This document shows positions 43,963 through 51,756 of a stretch of DNA of 64,000 nucleotides, one piece after another. This stretch comes from UBA4582 sp047630175 (lineage in GTDB: Bacteria; Pseudomonadota; Gammaproteobacteria; Pseudomonadales; Azotimanducaceae): the NCBI GenBank assembly GCA_047630175.1, contig JBLHVI010000001.1:1-64000 (forward strand), in the 5' to 3' direction. Both the position numbers and the translations under genes were made by a program. Position 1 is the first letter of the stretch. The number at the start of each line of letters is the position of its first letter. The notes under the pieces were generated by a model. It had not been told where the DNA came from. It was given only the letters and a program-made list of their open reading frames with translations, and did not search any database.

Positions 43963-45135
43963 ATGAAAACCAGAGATCGCTGGCTATTGCCCGATGGTGT
44001 AGACGAGGTACTGCCGCCCCAGGCGCTAAACCTTGAACGCATCCGTCGCGGTCTGCTCGATATTTTTGCAGCCTGGGGATATGACTACGTAATTCCGCCC
44101 ATGGTAGAGTTCTTAGAGTCGCTGTTAACCGGTACAGGTCGGGACTTGGATTTAAAAACGTTCAAGATCACAGATCAGATGTCCGGTCGAATGCTCGGTA
44201 TTCGTGCGGACATAACGTCTCAAGTCGCGCGTATTGATGCCCACAGCCAGAACAAGGAGGGTGTTGCCCGCTTCTGTTACGCCGGCACTGTGTTGCACGC
44301 CAAGCCGGACAACATGCTGGCGTCACGTGCGCCCATCCGAGTCGGTGCGGAGCTGTTTGGCGATACGGGTAATCGCGCAGACCTAGAGATTGTCAGCTTG
44401 ATGATCGAGTCGCTGCAGTCCTTAGGCATGCCAAAAATGTTGATTGAGTTGGGTGACGTGGGGATATTTCGCCAGTTGGTCCAGCAGTGCGCTGTCTCTG
44501 AAGAAAACGAGGAACTGCTGTTTGACCTGATCCAAAAGAAAGCCGCAGTCGAGTTGGCTGACACAGTGGCCGGCCTCGATTTGGCGCCAGATCTCAAGCA
44601 GATTATTCTGGCACTGCCGGGGCTGTGTGGTAATCAGGGCGTAATCGAGCGCGGAAGACTAGTCTTTGCCGCCTATCCTGATATTCTCAAGCGTCTCGAT
44701 AATCTTGCTGAGGTAGCACTTGGCGTTGCTTCGCGCTTCGTCGGCCTGCCGATTTATTACGACTTGAGTGAGCTGCGAGGCTACAACTACCACACGGGCA
44801 TTGTGTTTGCTGCCTACCTAGAGGGTGCGCGCCATCGAGTGGCTCAAGGAGGCCGCTATGACAGCATTGGGCGGGTGTTCGGCCGAGATCGGGGCGCTAC
44901 GGGTTTCGATGTGGATTTAAAGACAGTTGCCAGATTTGTAACGCTAGAGGATCATGCTAGGCGTGTTGTGGTTGCAGAACCCGGTCAGGGCGCCGATGAT
45001 ACGCGCCGCTGGCAAAAAATCCGCGAGCTGCGGACCGCAGACTATATTGTTATTGAGTCTGGTCAGGCGACGATACCCCATGATTTTGTTTTAAAGGACG
45101 TCAATGGTGAGTGGCAACTCATCGAAACTAACTAA
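43963..45135 (+). CDS. hisZ: ATP phosphoribosyltransferase regulatory subunit
   Basis: HisZ is a histidyl-tRNA-synthetase-like subunit required by the short form of HisG for the first step of histidine synthesis. The 390-residue protein has the synthetase-fold start LPDGVDEVLPPQALNLERIRRGLLD, YDYVIPPMVEFLESLL, and the GGRYDSIGRVFGR motif, but no anticodon-binding domain. Its presence implies a short-type hisG elsewhere. It precedes purA by 23 bp. Confidence 0.93.
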   Translation: MKTRDRWLLPDGVDEVLPPQALNLERIRRGLLDIFAAWGYDYVIPPMVEFLESLLTGTGRDLDLKTFKITDQMSGRMLGIRADITSQVARIDAHSQNKEGVARFCYAGTVLHAKPDNMLASRAPIRVGAELFGDTGNRADLEIVSLMIESLQSLGMPKMLIELGDVGIFRQLVQQCAVSEENEELLFDLIQKKAAVELADTVAGLDLAPDLKQIILALPGLCGNQGVIERGRLVFAAYPDILKRLDNLAEVALGVASRFVGLPIYYDLSELRGYNYHTGIVFAAYLEGARHRVAQGGRYDSIGRVFGRDRGATGFDVDLKTVARFVTLEDHARRVVVAEPGQGADDTRRWQKIRELRTADYIVIESGQATIPHDFVLKDVNGEWQLIETN

Positions 45136-45158
45136 TTTTAAAGATCGAGAAGCTTAAC

Positions 45159-46418
45159 ATGGGTAGTAACGTTGTAATCATTGGTACACAGTGGGGCGAT
45201 GAGGGTAAAGGCAAAGTGGTCGATCTGCTGACTGAGCGGGCCGCTGCGGTGGCCCGATTTCAGGGTGGGCACAATGCCGGTCATACGCTGGTGGTCAATG
45301 GTAAGAAGACTATTCTTCACCTTATTCCCTCGGGCATCCTTCATCCACAGGTCCAGTGTCTGATTGGCAACGGCGTCGTGTTATCGATACCGGCACTGTT
45401 CGAAGAAGTGACCATGCTGGAAGAGGCTGGCGTTAATGTTCGCGATCGCCTGATGGTGAGTCAAGGTTGTCCCTTGATTTTGCCGCACCACATTGCCCTC
45501 GATCAAATTCGCGAGACCGTTCGTGGAAACCAGAAAATTGGCACGACTGGCCGTGGTATCGGGCCGGCTTATGAGGACAAGGTTGCCCGTCGTGGACTGC
45601 GGGTCAGTGATCTGTATCAGCCAGCGGTGTTCCGCGCATCCCTTGAAGAGATCATGGACTACCACAATTTTGTGTTAACGAAATACTTCAATACCGCGCC
45701 TGTCAGTCTGGAGGCAACGTTGGATGCGTCTCTGGCACTGGCAGAAGAGCTGCGACCGTTGGTAGGAGATGTTGTTGATCGCTTGGGGGAGCTGCACAGC
45801 CAGCGTGCCAATGTGTTGTTTGAGGGTGCTCAGGGTTCCCTACTGGATATTGACCAAGGTACCTATCCATTTGTGACCTCGTCGAATACCACAGCGGGCG
45901 CTATCGGTAGCGGTTGTGGTATCGGCCCAATGGACCTTGATTATATTCTTGGCATTACGAAGGCCTACACGACGCGCGTGGGTTCCGGTCCTTTTCCCAC
46001 TGAATTGTTTGATGATGTGGGCAGAGGTTTAGCCGCACGTGGTCACGAATTTGGCTCGACCACCGGTCGTCCAAGGCGTTGCGGTTGGTTTGATGCGTGG
46101 GCCCTAAAGCGGGCGATTCAGGTCAACAGTTTGTCGGGCTTGTGTATCACCAAGTTGGATGTGCTTGATGGTATGGAAACAGTGTCTATCTGTACCCATT
46201 ACGATGATACCGATCCGCAGAACTCCCAGCCCGTTTATGAAGTTTTGCCTGGCTGGCAAGAAAGTATTGTTGGCGTGCAATCTCTTGAAGGCCTGCCTGC
46301 AAACGCGCGTGCTTACTTAGACCGTATTGAGCAAATATGTGGTGTCCCCATCGATATGATCTCTACGGGTCCGGACCGACGTGATACGATTATTCTCAGA
46401 GAGTTATTTGCGGATTAA
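45159..46418 (+). CDS. purA: Adenylosuccinate synthetase
   Basis: PurA joins IMP and aspartate using GTP in the committed step to AMP. The 419-residue protein has the P-loop-like GTQWGDEGKGKVVDLL near the start, GRGIGPAYEDK, the VLFEGAQGSLLDIDQGTYPF block, and the TTGRPRRCGWFDA motif. Length is as expected. The following 447 bp lacks a gene. Confidence 0.97.
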   Translation: MGSNVVIIGTQWGDEGKGKVVDLLTERAAAVARFQGGHNAGHTLVVNGKKTILHLIPSGILHPQVQCLIGNGVVLSIPALFEEVTMLEEAGVNVRDRLMVSQGCPLILPHHIALDQIRETVRGNQKIGTTGRGIGPAYEDKVARRGLRVSDLYQPAVFRASLEEIMDYHNFVLTKYFNTAPVSLEATLDASLALAEELRPLVGDVVDRLGELHSQRANVLFEGAQGSLLDIDQGTYPFVTSSNTTAGAIGSGCGIGPMDLDYILGITKAYTTRVGSGPFPTELFDDVGRGLAARGHEFGSTTGRPRRCGWFDAWALKRAIQVNSLSGLCITKLDVLDGMETVSICTHYDDTDPQNSQPVYEVLPGWQESIVGVQSLEGLPANARAYLDRIEQICGVPIDMISTGPDRRDTIILRELFAD

Positions 46419-46865
46419 TCGGCAGTGATGGTATTTGCAGGGGCCCGGTAGCCAGCCAGACTAACCGTTGATTGGCACCGAGCTTTCCTGAAAAACCTAC
46501 TTACAGATCCGACCTAACCCCTGAATTAGACAGACAAGCCTGCACGCCTCAATTTGACTGGGCAAGTAAGGACACGGGACTTTTCTGGCGTTAATCAGTA
46601 TGATGCGCGACGTCGGCGAATGCTTATGTGGTGCTTTGGATGCTACAGATTGCCATGGACTCATGTCCGGCAATATCCATCACACGAGAAGGGCGACGTT
46701 CGTAGCGCGTAGTAATAAAGGCGCGCAGACAAAAAAATGCACAGTGATAAGTCATTGCGTTAAAGACGTAAGTGCATTAAATCCTTGAGTTCATATGACG
46801 CTTGAGGCCATATGACACGAAAGGCTTGCGAAGATCTCACTCACAATCATGATTTAACGAGATTA
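46419..46865. other. Gene-free gap between purA and tRNA-Leu
   Basis: No coding frame here has family-like sequence or a ribosome site; the longest (46600-46788) looks random. The only structure I notice is a direct repeat of CATATGAC at 46792-46799 and 46809-46816 (17-base period), about 50 bases beyond the tRNA 3' end. No clear terminator for purA or the tRNA is seen. Confidence 0.5.
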
Positions 46866-46952
46866 TGGTGCCGAGGAGAGGACTTGAACCTCCACGCCCT
46901 TGCGAGCACTAGCACCTGAAGCTAGCGTGTCTACCAATTTCACCACCTCGGC
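46866..46952 (-). tRNA. tRNA-Leu (anticodon CAG)
   Basis: Read on the minus strand, 87 bases form a complete class II tRNA. The acceptor GCCGAGG/CCTCGGC, D arm with AATTGGTAGAC, anticodon stem CTAGC/GCTAG around TTCAGGT (anticodon CAG), long variable arm TGCTCGCAAGGGC and T arm GGAGG-TTCAAGT-CCTCT are all present, with discriminator A and encoded CCA. It reads CUG leucine codons. It lies opposite in strand to purA and rnr and has its own strong promoter. Confidence 0.96.
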
Positions 46953-46965
46953 AATGAGGCGCGCA

Positions 46966-46994
46966 AGATTACTAAGGCGTATCATTGCTGTCAA
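46966..46994 (-). promoter_or_regulatory. Promoter of tRNA-Leu
   Basis: On the minus strand a perfect TTGACA (46994-46989) is followed by a 17-base spacer and TAATCT (46971-46966), then a GC-rich GCGCGCC segment before the tRNA. The GC-rich discriminator is typical of stable-RNA promoters under stringent control. The -35 lies only 18 bases from the rnr ATG on the other strand. Confidence 0.85.
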
Positions 46995-47011
46995 TCATAC
47001 TCTGGTATTGA

Positions 47012-49549
47012 ATGATGAAAAAAGATCCCTTTGAGCATCGCGAAGCTCGAAATTACGCGCAACCCATTGCTAGTCGTGAGTTCATTCTCGAGTGCATGGA
47101 AAAAGAAGGCGAGCCGATGGGTTTCAAACGCCTGACGGAAATTCTTGAGATCGAAGAAAACGCAGAGCGTGAAGCCTTGCAGCATCGGCTCAAGGCAATG
47201 GTCCGCGACGGCCAACTGATGGTAGACCGGCGTAATATCTACGCCATTGCTAGCAAGATGGAACTAATCACCGGCAAAATTTCCGCGCATCCTGATGGCT
47301 ACGGGTTTTTGGTTACCGCCAAGGGTGAAGAAGACGTGTTCCTCTCAGAGCGTCAGATGCGTCGGGTATTTCATGGCGATATCGCCCAAGTGAGGGTTGG
47401 TGGCAAGGACCGCCGTGGTCGTCTACAGGGCGATATTGTTGAAGTCGTTGAGCGCCATACCGAGCAATTAGTAGGTCGCATTTTTCATGACGGTGACCTG
47501 TGTTTTGTCGAGCCGCTAAATAATCGCATCAACACAGATATTCTGTTGCCGGGCGCGAAAGCGCGTGAGCAGCCTGAAGGCCAGATAGTGGTTGTTAATG
47601 TGCTCCAGCAGCCGACGGGCAAAGGCCACGTTACTGCTGAAATAACAGAAGTGCTGGGTAGCCAGTTGACCCCTGATATGGAAGTGGGTATTGCCCTACG
47701 TAATCACGATATTCCCGTTGACTGGCCCGAAGAAGTGCTGGCGCTGGTCGCTGATATGCCCGACAAAGTACTCGACAAGGACTTGGTCGGTCGGCAAGAC
47801 TTGCGTGAATTACCGTTTGTGACGATTGACGGCGAGGATGCGCGAGATTTTGATGATGCAGTTTACTGCCAGGCTCGCAGTCGCGGTGGCTGGCAGTTAC
47901 GCGTCGCGATTGCTGATGTCGGGCACTATGTTGAAGTGGGCTCAAGCTTAGATCAGGCAGCCCATGCCCGTGGAACATCCGTTTACTTCCCGCAGTATGT
48001 GGTGCCGATGTTGCCGGAAAAGTTGTCCAACGGCCTGTGTTCCCTCAACCCTTACGTCGACCGCTTAGTGATTGTCTGCGATATGTTGATTTCCGCTGCT
48101 GGCCGCGTCAGCAGCTACAAGTTCTACGAGGCTGTCATTTGTTCTTCCGCACGCCTCACCTACACCGAAGTCGCGCGGCTGATTAACTCACCCAACGAGC
48201 CGTTCCAGAAGCCTGAGCTAGTTGCGGATGTGCTTGAGTTGCAAAACCTCTACGAGGTGTTGGTGGACATGCGCAAGCAGCGCGGCGCATTGGAGTTCGA
48301 GTCTACAGAATTACAATTTCTGTTCGATGACAAAGGCAGCGTCAGTTCCATCCAGCCCCGCAGCCGTAACATTGCCCACCGTATCATTGAAGAGTGCATG
48401 CTCTGCGCCAACGTAAGCGCTGCGCGTTTTATTGTTAAGCACGGCAAGCCCGGCCTGTTTCGGGTACATGAGCCGCCCACCGCAGAAAAAGCCGATCAGC
48501 TGAGGGGTTTTCTCAGTCGATTTGATGTCTCGTTGGAGGAGGGTGACCGGCCGACGACGCATGACTACCAAGAAGTTATTAGTCAGCTGCGCGAAAAAAA
48601 GAACTCCCATGTGTTGCAGATGGCCCTGCTGAGGTCCATGAATCAGGCGGTTTACCAGCCAGAGAACAAAGGTCATTTTGGGCTTGGCTATAAAGAATAT
48701 GCGCACTTTACGTCGCCCATCCGGCGGTTCCCTGATTTGTTGATGCATCGCTTGATCAAGAGCGTTATTCACAGCCGCACGCTGAGTGATTGGATTTTAC
48801 GATTCGGTAAGCCCGCTAAAGCGAGCTTTTACCCCTACGAAAAGCTCGAAGTTATCGCGCTGGGCGAGCATACCTCTTTTGTTGAGCGACGCGCCGATGC
48901 CGCGGTTTACGAGGTCTTGGAGTGGATTAAATGCGATTATATGAGCGATCGTGTCGGTGATATTCATGACGGTGTCATTACGGGCGTGGCTAAGTTTGGT
49001 TTTTTTGTCGAGTTGGTGGACGTCTTTGTTGAGGGTCTGATTCATGTCAGTACCTTGGCAGGCGATTATTACCAGTACGACCAGCCTAGTCAGACACTGG
49101 TGGGCGAGCGCACTGGTGCCACCTATGGCATGGGAGACACCGTGAGTGTGCAAGTAGCACGGGTTAACGTCACCGAGCGCAAGATGGACTTTGAGCTGAT
49201 TTCCCACACGCCCCTTACCAGTCGCCGCAAAGCCGGCGGCAAAGGCGGCAAGGGCAAACCAGTCTCACAAGGCAAGCCCAAGAGTCGTCAGGCTGCGCCA
49301 AGTGATGCTGGAGTGAAAGCTAAGAGTAAAGCTAAGAGTAAAGCCAAGAGCAAGGCGAAGGATAAAAGCCCGGGCAAAAATGCGAGCAGTGCCGCGTCGA
49401 AATCTGACGCGCCCGCCAGCAAGCCACGGCGCAAGTCAAAAGCTAAGCCAGCTACAGGTGCTGTGGCTCCAACGAACGCGCCGGCTACGACGGGTGGAGC
49501 AGAGGGCGATGCATCAAAATCGAAAGCACGTCGGCGCAGGCGTCGATGA
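47012..49549 (+). CDS. rnr: Ribonuclease R
   Basis: RNase R is a 3'-to-5' exoribonuclease that degrades structured RNA and acts in trans-translation. The 845-residue protein has an N-terminal winged-helix part, two cold-shock domains (GYGFLVTAKGEEDVFL), the RNB catalytic domain (TIDGEDARDFDDAVY, with the metal Asp residues) and an S1 domain (GVITGVAKFGFFVELVDVFVEG type). The tail from about residue 740 is about 100 residues of Lys/Ala/Ser, including a KAKS tandem repeat, and ends in six Arg. The stop overlaps the rlmB start (ATGA). Confidence 0.96.
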   Translation: MMKKDPFEHREARNYAQPIASREFILECMEKEGEPMGFKRLTEILEIEENAEREALQHRLKAMVRDGQLMVDRRNIYAIASKMELITGKISAHPDGYGFLVTAKGEEDVFLSERQMRRVFHGDIAQVRVGGKDRRGRLQGDIVEVVERHTEQLVGRIFHDGDLCFVEPLNNRINTDILLPGAKAREQPEGQIVVVNVLQQPTGKGHVTAEITEVLGSQLTPDMEVGIALRNHDIPVDWPEEVLALVADMPDKVLDKDLVGRQDLRELPFVTIDGEDARDFDDAVYCQARSRGGWQLRVAIADVGHYVEVGSSLDQAAHARGTSVYFPQYVVPMLPEKLSNGLCSLNPYVDRLVIVCDMLISAAGRVSSYKFYEAVICSSARLTYTEVARLINSPNEPFQKPELVADVLELQNLYEVLVDMRKQRGALEFESTELQFLFDDKGSVSSIQPRSRNIAHRIIEECMLCANVSAARFIVKHGKPGLFRVHEPPTAEKADQLRGFLSRFDVSLEEGDRPTTHDYQEVISQLREKKNSHVLQMALLRSMNQAVYQPENKGHFGLGYKEYAHFTSPIRRFPDLLMHRLIKSVIHSRTLSDWILRFGKPAKASFYPYEKLEVIALGEHTSFVERRADAAVYEVLEWIKCDYMSDRVGDIHDGVITGVAKFGFFVELVDVFVEGLIHVSTLAGDYYQYDQPSQTLVGERTGATYGMGDTVSVQVARVNVTERKMDFELISHTPLTSRRKAGGKGGKGKPVSQGKPKSRQAAPSDAGVKAKSKAKSKAKSKAKDKSPGKNASSAASKSDAPASKPRRKSKAKPATGAVAPTNAPATTGGAEGDASKSKARRRRRR

Positions 49550-50313
49550 TGAAAGATGCGCCAATTATCGACACGTTGTTTGGTATCAATTCTGTGGAAG
49601 CACGCCTGCGCGCCGGTAGTCAGAGCATTCACGCACTGCAAGTGCGCACAGGGCAGGTATCTGCTCGGGTTACGGCCCTCGTGGAGCTTGCTGAAACCAT
49701 GGGCGTTACCGTCACCGAAATTAGCGATGCTGCGTTTGACCAGCTGACGAGTTTGAACCATCAGGGCGTTGCTTTGCAGGTGACACCCAAAGGTATGCAA
49801 GGCGAGAAGCAACTTGATGAGGTGCTTGAAGCAGATAATGGCCCGTTGCTGCTGCTTATTCTTGACGGTGTGACAGATCCACGGAATTTTGGCGCCTGTC
49901 TGCGTAGTGCCGCGACGCTTGGTGCCCATGCGGTCATCGTTCCTCGAGATAACAGCGCGCCCCTGAACGCCGCAGCTGCCAAGACCGCCTCTGGTGGCGC
50001 CTCGGTGGTGCCGGTCATTGCAGTGGTCAATTTGGCGCGCTGTATGGAGCAACTTAAGGCGCGCGGTATCTGGATCGTTGGCACGTTGCTGGACGCGCCG
50101 CAGGCTTTAGATAAGGTTGATTTGACCGGCAACATAGCGCTGGTGATGGGTTCTGAGGAGCGCGGCATGCGTGATCGCACCAAAAAAGCCTGTGACTACT
50201 TAGTCAGTATTCCGATGCCTTACGCCGCGTTGGGCTTCAATGTGTCGGTCGCCACCGGTATTTGTCTTTATGAAGCCATTCGACAGCGTGTTGGTGTCAG
50301 TCATCTGAGTTAG
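49546..50313 (+). CDS. rlmB: 23S rRNA (guanosine-2251-2'-O)-methyltransferase
   Basis: RlmB methylates G2251 in the ribosomal P loop. The 255-residue SPOUT protein has the substrate-binding N-domain (LFGINSVEARLRAG), then DGVTDPRNFGACLRSA, VMGSEERGMR and the knot motif FNVSVATGICLYEA. The segment before it is IPMPYAALGFNVSVA where the family usually has IPMxGxxxSLNVSVA, an unusual change near the cofactor knot. ATGA overlap with rnr couples them. A 15-bp tandem repeat duplicates its stop region. Confidence 0.94.
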   Translation: MMKDAPIIDTLFGINSVEARLRAGSQSIHALQVRTGQVSARVTALVELAETMGVTVTEISDAAFDQLTSLNHQGVALQVTPKGMQGEKQLDEVLEADNGPLLLLILDGVTDPRNFGACLRSAATLGAHAVIVPRDNSAPLNAAAAKTASGGASVVPVIAVVNLARCMEQLKARGIWIVGTLLDAPQALDKVDLTGNIALVMGSEERGMRDRTKKACDYLVSIPMPYAALGFNVSVATGICLYEAIRQRVGVSHLS

Positions 50314-50351
50314 TGCAATGTGAGTTAAGGCAATGTGAGTTAGTGCAATGC
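50307..50351. repeat. 15-bp tandem repeat across the rlmB stop
   Basis: Three units of GAGTTAGTGCAATGT type lie at 50307-50321, 50322-50336 and 50337-50351 with two differences in the second and one in the third. The first includes the rlmB stop (TAG 50311-50313). The period is a multiple of three, so units repeat a stop codon in the same frame: TAG, TAA, TAG. Confidence 0.88.
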
Positions 50352-50931
50352 TAGTGCGCGCGCATGAGCGTTGCCATCAATCAACAGCAGATCGCTAAGG
50401 CGATCTTTCGTGAACATTCTTCGTAGAATGAGATTTGGTAGCCATTTGTTAGCCGTGTTAGAAAGCGCCAAATAGCGGTTATCGAAAAATTGTCTATGCG
50501 CTGATCCTCTGGCGCCTAATGCCGTGCTGATGGGCGCAAAGCAGCTTTACCGCGTAGCGTCCCAGCGACCGGCGGGAGCGAATTAAGCACACGGTTAGGC
50601 GCTGGCAAGCGGTACAATGCGTGACGTTTTTGCATAACCGCGATGACCCATACCAATTGGAGATACATGACGCGATGTGCTTAGGTGGGCTAGCAAAATG
50701 TCGACCTGACGTTTGCCGCGCTACTTTTACGCACCATTGACGAGTTACCTGATGGCTAAGTTGTTGTGCGATTTATGAACAAACCACGCATTACAATGCG
50801 GTGTAGCGCAGAGAGGCGAGTGACCAAAAACAAAGACAATAGTGTTGACTAAGTGTACTGCTAAAAATTCACTTGCTGACGTTTAACAGGCAGCCCAGAA
50901 GAGCGTTAAAGCCGTACATTAATATAAGCGT
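50352..50931. other. Gene-free gap before the rpsF operon
   Basis: No coding frame with family-like sequence is present. Structures seen: a seven-base-pair hairpin AGATCGC-TAAG-GCGATCT at 50389-50406, which may end the rlmB transcript but lacks a long T-tract; a long bulged inverted repeat at 50512-50602, listed separately; and several TACAAT-like sites without matching -35 elements. With the repeat and the promoter at its ends this is the longest non-coding stretch of the window. Confidence 0.6.
50512..50602. repeat. Long bulged inverted repeat, attC-like
   Basis: GCGCCTAA (50512-50519) is perfectly complementary to TTAGGCGC (50595-50602). Inside it CCGTG (50522-50526) pairs with CACGG (50590-50594), leaving a two-base bulge on the left arm. 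The right end contains GTTAGGC (50594-50600), matching the integron core GTTRRRY; the left end GCCTAAT (50514-50520) differs from RYYYAAC by its last base. Size (about 90 bp) fits an attC site, but no integrase or cassette gene is present. Confidence 0.5.
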
Positions 50932-50960
50932 TTGATATCCGCCGCTACTGTGGCTACAAT
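50932..50960 (+). promoter_or_regulatory. Promoter of the rpsF-rpsR operon
   Basis: TTGATA (50932-50937), a 17-base spacer and TACAAT (50955-50960) are followed by GCGCCCCC. This is a good sigma-70 promoter with the GC-rich discriminator common in ribosomal operons. It gives a leader of about 65 bases. Confidence 0.8.
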
Positions 50961-50978
50961 GCGCCCCCGTTTTCTCCT

Positions 50979-51012
50979 TGCTTCACCGCGGTCAATAGTC
51001 CGCAGGGAAGCA
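50979..51012 (+). promoter_or_regulatory. Probable S6:S18-binding leader hairpin
   Basis: TGCTTC (50979-50984) pairs with GAAGCA (51007-51012), then an internal loop ACC/AGG and an inner stem GCGG/CCGC (50988-50991 with 51000-51003). The CCG at the internal loop and the position just upstream of the rpsF Shine-Dalgarno match the described S6:S18 autoregulatory mRNA element, which mimics the 16S rRNA site. Assignment to that family is inference from shape. Confidence 0.6.
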
Positions 51013-51033
51013 TTAACCCGAAAGGAGTCTTGA

Positions 51034-51471
51034 ATGAGACATTACGAAATAGTGTTTCTGGTACACCCTGATCAAAGTGAACAGGTTCCAGGAATGATTG
51101 AGCGTTACTCCAGTACGATTAAAGACGGTGGTGGTCAAGTCCATCGCGTCGAAGATTGGGGGCGCCGCCAGTTAGCTTACCCCATCAACAAGATCCACAA
51201 GGCACATTACGTGCTGCTGAATGTTGAGTGTGGCAAAGATACGCTGGAAGAAATCAACACCGCCTTCCGCTTCAACGATGCTGTTTTGCGCAACCTGATC
51301 ATGAGCCGCAAGGGTCCTGAGACTGAAGACTCGCCGATCATGAAAGTTGAGCGCGAGAGTCGCGAGCGAAAGGACCGGGATGACACCCCCGCCCCCGTTG
51401 CACGACCCACTGAAACAGTTGACGTTAAAGATGCTGACAGTGATGTCACAGCAGACGAAGCAGCGAGCTAA
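51034..51471 (+). CDS. rpsF: 30S ribosomal protein S6
   Basis: S6 binds 16S rRNA with S18 in the platform of the small subunit. The 145-residue protein begins MRHYEIVFLVHPDQSEQVP and has RVEDWGRRQLAYPINK, both diagnostic. A charged C-terminal tail (ESRERKDRDD, then Asp/Ala-rich) is slightly longer than in E. coli. AAAGGAG precedes the ATG, and a likely autoregulatory hairpin lies just upstream. Confidence 0.98.
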   Translation: MRHYEIVFLVHPDQSEQVPGMIERYSSTIKDGGGQVHRVEDWGRRQLAYPINKIHKAHYVLLNVECGKDTLEEINTAFRFNDAVLRNLIMSRKGPETEDSPIMKVERESRERKDRDDTPAPVARPTETVDVKDADSDVTADEAAS

Positions 51472-51483
51472 GGGAAGAAATCT

Positions 51484-51711
51484 ATGTCACGATTTTATCG
51501 AAGAAGAAAGTTTTGTCGGTTCACTGCTGAAGGCGTTACCGAGATTGACTACAAGGATATTGAAGTCCTTAAGCAGTATGTGTCTGAAACTGGCAAGATC
51601 GTCCCGAGCCGCATTACGGGAACCAAAGCCAGATACCAGCGTCAGCTGGCAAAGGCCGTCAAGCGTGCACGTTATTTGGCGTTGATCCCATTCACTGATG
51701 GGCACAAGTAA
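51484..51711 (+). CDS. rpsR: 30S ribosomal protein S18
   Basis: S18 is the partner of S6 in the 30S platform. The 75-residue protein is of standard length, with SRFYRRRKFCRF at the start and the KIVPSRITGTKARYQRQLA block. It follows rpsF by 12 bp; priB, which lies between them in E. coli, is absent, as in Pseudomonas. Confidence 0.98.
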   Translation: MSRFYRRRKFCRFTAEGVTEIDYKDIEVLKQYVSETGKIVPSRITGTKARYQRQLAKAVKRARYLALIPFTDGHK

Positions 51712-51756
51712 GGCACTAACGTGCTGATAGTGTTCCACCAGTAATGGAGAGTTAGC

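Noticed and set aside
46600..46788. 62-residue frame between purA and tRNA-Leu
   Set aside because: No ribosome site, no family-like sequence and no coding periodicity that I can see.
49288..50052. 254-residue minus-strand frame opposite rnr-rlmB
   Set aside because: It is a shadow created by the biased codons of the Lys/Ala-rich RNase R tail and the rlmB frame.
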